Of a stretch of 64,000 nt of DNA, positions 59,959 through 64,000 are shown piece after piece. The number at the start of each line of letters is the position of its first letter. Within the stretch, counting starts at the first letter, position 1. The notes below the pieces were generated by a model that saw nothing but the letters and a program-made list of their open reading frames with translations, did no database searches and was not told where the DNA came from. Source of the DNA: Adiantum capillus-veneris (Eukaryota; Streptophyta; Polypodiopsida; Polypodiales; Pteridaceae); assembly GCA_014529385.2 (NCBI GenBank), contig CM043944.1, positions 69,426,895-69,490,894 on the forward strand, written 5' to 3'. A program made the translations under genes and the position numbers.

Positions 59959-60969
59959 ATGTAACATTTAATGGCCTAGTAACTTGTGTGTAGCAGAAAA
60001 TAGAATGAACATAGTGAGCATTTCATTAGAATAGATTCCTAATGAGATTAACAAGAGTGCTTGGCTGGAGAAATCAACAAAAATCATAACACCTAGTTAG
60101 ATAGCATGAACAATACTTCAAAAGAGAGAGAAATTAAGAAATTGACAATAGTTGAGGATGGATTTGCATGGATCCGGTCCCCCCTCCAAAAGGCTTTGTA
60201 TTATGGTTTCTCCCATCAAGAGCGACATTTTAAAATACAATTTCTTGTGTTCCTTTAATACTAGCTAGTGCAATGAAGATGGAAACTTCATGCACTAAGC
60301 AAAACACTTATCAAACACAACATCAATTCCCTCACGGTCTCAGATCCAAGACCTCACACACCTTCAAAGATGGTGAGAGCTAGCGGGGTATGAGAGTAGA
60401 TTCAGAGGAAGAAGGAGTATTCTTACGAGAAAGATGTACATCTCCTCACATAATCACTCATATTAGCATAGCTTAGCTTAGTAACTAACATGGTAGAGGA
60501 GATGAGCATGCATTGAAGCTTGGCTCTTGGTTGGATTTGCATCACAAAGCCAAGAGTTGTTGGTGTAGGCCTCCCTTCTCACAAGCTTGGAGTAGGTGGT
60601 AAGCTTTCCATTAAAGCTTGAGAAGAAGAGAGAGTCTTCTTTTCTTCACGCATGAGATTGTGTGAGTGTGTGTGTGATAATGCCTTGCAAAAATCAGCCC
60701 CCTCTCTCTCTTGGTCGACCCCTCTTGCTATTTGCTCTTGCTAGCATCTTATTGGACCTCCCCAGGCTTGGCCAATGGTAATTAAGCAGCATAAGTGATA
60801 GCCTTCTGACATGTGTCCCCCTTTCCCTTTTTGTGAGAGATTTAGGTAATTATTTAATTCAACTAAACTCTCATTGGACCCCTTTGCCTCCTGGCCAATA
60901 GGAATCAGACAAGCCATTGGGCTGATGAATGCACATTGGTCCCCTTGGGAGACTGTCCAATAGTCTTCT

Positions 60970-62590
60970 TGTAATGGAATTTGCCTTAATAGGTGAGACT
61001 AGCGGAATTTAATGAGAGTACTTTCAAGAAATGATTTTGTGAGCATAGCGGGTTGACATAATTGAAGACAGCAACATAATCATAGCAACTAGTTAACTTG
61101 GCATAGACAATACTTTTGCAAGAGAGAGAGTTTAGAGAACATGACAACAGTTGAGGACCGGATTTATGTGGAGCCGGTCCCCCCTCCAATAGGCATTTGT
61201 ATTATGATTTCTCCCATAAAGAGAGACTTGTTACAATACAGTCTTTGTGTTCCTTGTGACCTAGGTGATGCCATGAAGATGGAAGGCTTCATGCATCACA
61301 AACATAACATAAACTTGAAGAAAGCTTTAACTATCCCAAGCCTCAGTCCCAAGACCTCAAACACCTTCGAAGGTGGAGAGAGCTAGCAGGGAATGAGGGT
61401 AGGGAAGAGGAAGAAGAAACATTTCGTAGGAGAAAGAATTAGTTCCTCACTTATCATACTTTTGTTGCTAGCATACATAATAGCATAGTAATGAAGAAGA
61501 AGGAGATGACAAGCTCAAGCATTGAAGCATGGCTCTTGGTTGGATTTGCACTCCATAGCCAAGAGTGTTGGTGTAGGCTCTCAACCTCTACTTGCTTGGA
61601 GAGGGAGCTCTTGCACTTTGCATAGCACACAATGAGAGTGTGTGTGAGTGTGTGTGGGTGAGTACACCCCCTAAGCACCCCCCTAGCTTGCTTGGGTCGA
61701 CCCCCCCTTGTAGCTCATGCTTGAAGCTCATTGGACCCCTCCAGGCCTAGCCAATCACGAGCAGCAGCCATTACAAGCAACATGGGTAGCCTTGGGACAA
61801 GTGTCCCCCTTTCCCCTTTGAGAGAGAGGACTTGATAAATGCAAAAACAATTAGATAATTCAAGTAATTTATTATTGGGCCCCTTTGAAGCCTAGCCAAT
61901 AGGCTTCAAGCAACACATGAAGGTAACATGGGTAGGGACCTGACATGTGTCCTTGCTGCCTCTTCAAGCTGGGCTTCCCTTGTGAGTGTGAGTGTGTGTT
62001 CTCTCTCTAATCCCTAGGAAAAGGGCTCGCCCCCCCTCTTGTAGGGATGCTTTTGACTTTAGGAGCTCAAGCACCTTAGTCATCAAGCATGACAAAGCAC
62101 TTGGACTAGGGGGTGTTCCCACAAGCATCTCAGGCAAGCATCTCAAGGCACGTCAAGCACCTTAATCATGTAGCAAGTCAAGCACCTCAAGCATGGAGTA
62201 AGTCAAGCACCTCAAGCACCTTAATCAAGCACCTCAAGCAAGACAAACACCTCAAGCACGACAAGCACCTCAAGCAGGTCAAGCACCTCGAGCTTGGGCC
62301 GGGTTCCCACCTCAAGCTCAGCCCTAGCTTACCTAAGGTCAAAGGACTTTTACACACATTATTGGAGGTCTTCAATGAAGCTAACCCTAAGGTCTTATGC
62401 TCCATTGGTTAGCCTTGCTCTTGATAGACCATCTCCCATTTGGGCCCCTTTACTATTGGCCCAGTGTTGAGATAGATCTATAAGCACATATCTATATCTT
62501 AACACTTGTTCCCATTTATTCTCCCACATTAAGTGATCAATTTAATATGAGAAAATCATTTGGGTTGGTTAGATATTAGATTTTATGACA
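60970..62590 (-). mobile_element. Solo LTR of a related gypsy family (1621 bp)
   Basis: Opens TGTAATGGAATTTGCC and closes TTTTATGACA. Flanked by CTTCT at 60965-60969 and 62591-62595. The host LTR reads through once both the insertion and one CTTCT are removed, as shown by the other copy at about 55102. Its sequence is a diverged relative of the host LTR. Confidence 0.93.
62118..62300. repeat. CAAGCACCTCAAGCA minisatellite
   Basis: About a dozen imperfect 12-18 bp units of CAAGCACCT/CTCAAGCA inside the solo LTR. Confidence 0.85.
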
Positions 62591-62776
62591 CTTCTAGAGA
62601 TCTTAGATCCTATTGGTTCTTTTATTAAGTGTTTTTAAATTCATTAAAGTAGATTTACGATAGCCTAATTCTCATTGGTCCACCTCCAAGGCCATCCAAT
62701 AGGAATTGGGTACACCTTGTGGGCATCTGGGCTAAGGATCTAACATGTGTCGCTCATTCCCTTTGTGTAAAGGGAG

Positions 62777-62778
<2 letters not shown>

Positions 62779-62856
<78 letters not shown>
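62779..62856. repeat. (GT)n microsatellite, about 78 bp
   Basis: Pure GT run. Confidence 0.98.
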
Positions 62857-62858
<2 letters not shown>

Positions 62859-63240
62859 GTTTGTCTCTCATCCCCTACTTGCAAGGCTCGCCCCCTCCTA
62901 TGTAGGGATTGACAAATAATTTTTGTGACACACACTAAGCATCCGATTTTCGTAGTGTTTGGCCTTTGGACACAACCTTTGAATTTTGGAACCTTAGCAG
63001 TTTGGAAGTCTTAATGGGCTGAACCTTAGGGTCTTTTGAGCCCATTGTTGCACATAGCTCTTTTGCAGATGCCCCCCCCCCCTTTGGATCCCTATTTTCC
63101 CTCCTTTGGATCCCTACTATGGCCGGTCTGCTAGCTTAACCAATATTCTAGCTTTTTCTCCCCTATCACTTTCCCATATTAAATGATCAGTTTAACATGA
63201 GAAAATCATTTAGGAGAATTAGATATTGATTATTATGACA

Positions 63241-64000
63241 ATGGTTGCGAGGTACATCTCCTCCATACTCATCCTCATGAAATCTGACATGCTTTACCCA
63301 TTTTGGAAGCTCATTGTTGTCCACTATGCTTCCCCATTCATCTTCACCTAGTTCTTCTTCATTCACACTGCCCAAAAAAGCTTCAATTTGTTCATAAATG
63401 CTATGCACCCCCTATGATCGGGTTGGGTTGTTTTCAGGCCCGTACAATATTTGGCGCTTTCTCTTTATGAGATCAATTATACTATCATGAATTTTTCACT
63501 TTGTAATACCTAGGATCTCACCAAGGGTGGACTCCACCCTACTATTCAGAATGCACTCAAGTACCTTCTTCACATCAGTAGCCTGTTCAATATCAGATCT
63601 CAACTTATATGAAAGACCTCTTGCTTTTCCCGCCTTTTTCTCCTTCTTGGCCTCATCCATTGAGACATCTGCGAGGTAGGAGGAACTCCTAAGCTAGACT
63701 CCTTTCCCTTTGGTACCTCTGATCTCGTTGTCCTCTTTGAAGTTCCTGCCAGATCCTCTTCCCTCTTTTGCTTTTCTTTTACAAAAGCCTCATTGTTTTG
63801 AGACTTAGCTACGTATGTATATAATGAGAGGGAATCTATAGGGTCTTCCCACCCAATAGTCTTTCTAATACAAATTCCCACTTAACACAACTACTAATAT
63901 GCAACTTTTCCTTTTTTTGTTGTTGTCATAGCATACGACCAGAAGATCCCATTCCTGCTAGAACCTTCAATTGGTTTTTTTTGCCTTTTGTTCTCAATCT
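63241..64000 (-). pseudogene. Gypsy gag-pol linker fragment
   Basis: The minus strand reads GWEDPIDSLSLYTYVAKSQN, a Lys/Arg-rich stretch (RPRRRKRREKQE), then DIEQATDVKKVLECILNSRV, ESTLGEILGIT, a stop, and IHDSIIDLIKRKRQ. VHSIYEQIEAFLGSVNEEE and WVKHVRFHEDEYGG follow. The LGEILGI helix pair is typical of the segment before the protease in several plant gypsy families, so I assign it there with moderate confidence. It borders the chromovirus LTR at 63240 and runs off the window. Two or more stops. Confidence 0.5.

Larger units (their letters stand above)
54367..63240 (-). mobile_element. Ty3/gypsy chromovirus with two later solo-LTR insertions
   Basis: Minus-strand element: 5' LTR 59960-63240 (interrupted), primer site 59947-59958, gag remnant, protease, partial RT, integrase, chromodomain, 3' LTR 54367-55716. 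A copia solo LTR (56238-57040) sits between the integrase C-terminus and the chromodomain. A related solo LTR (60970-62590) sits inside the 5' LTR. Native length without the insertions is about 6.4 kb. Internal deletions explain the shortness. Confidence 0.85.
59960..63240 (-). repeat. 5' LTR of the chromovirus, interrupted
   Basis: Edges TGTAACATTTAATGG and ATTATTATGACA. About 1.65 kb of native LTR with a 1.6-kb insertion. The GT tract at 62779-62856 is native to the LTR; the other copy has GT/GA there. Confidence 0.88.

Overview
The window is nuclear plant DNA made almost entirely of transposable elements and simple repeats. I see no intact host gene. The host-derived pieces are a broken heavy-metal-associated isoprenylated plant protein (HIPP) copy at 745-1105 and a decayed PPR gene fragment at 53740-54366. 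CACTA, hAT, Ty1/copia, Ty3/gypsy (including a chromovirus) and LINE elements occur together, with long (GA)n/(CT)n/(CA)n tracts, plant splice signals and tRNA-Met primer sites. The wording of the PPR repeats resembles the large PPR families of ferns and lycophytes. A fern is my best guess, as inference only.

Layout. 1-1800: microsatellites, a 50-bp minisatellite, and a HIPP pseudogene between two copies of a repeat. 1859-7852: a CACTA (En/Spm) element with two spliced genes, a 12-bp repeat array that flips orientation, and a right terminus ending CTTGTAGTG. 7853-12970: non-coding, with a 324-bp tandem repeat whose units fold into long hairpins. 12972-16810: the 3' part of an unusual LTR element (family X): retropepsin, W-[VI]-P-K tail, polypurine tract, long LTR. 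16811-22500: unassigned DNA with a hAT scrap and a palindromic repeat array. 22522-24740: the 3' end of a copia element. 24741-25011: a MITE. 25012-33305 (minus): a LINE split by a gag-only LTR element (family Y, 26008-30850). 33340-45207: a minus-strand hAT transposase gene split by a copia element joined to a rearranged gypsy element (family Z) in the order integrase, LTR, gag, protease, RT. 45217-51836 (minus): a second family X copy with gag, two retropepsin domains, primer site and LTR. 51837-54366: microsatellites and the PPR pseudogene. 54367-63240 (minus): a chromovirus carrying two later solo-LTR insertions, each with a 5-bp target duplication (CTCCA and CTTCT). 63241-64000: another gypsy fragment.

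How the parts relate. The CACTA genes encode the TnpD-like and TnpA-like proteins that would act on the element's own ends. The LTR elements are mostly disabled by in-frame stops that look like deaminated methylcytosine, by internal deletions and by nesting. The least familiar object is family X: both copies together suggest an element with gag, two aspartic proteases and a W-x-P-K tail that runs straight into the polypurine tract, leaving no room for reverse transcriptase or integrase. One copy also has a 140-codon ORF inside what appears to be its LTR, downstream of a TATA box.
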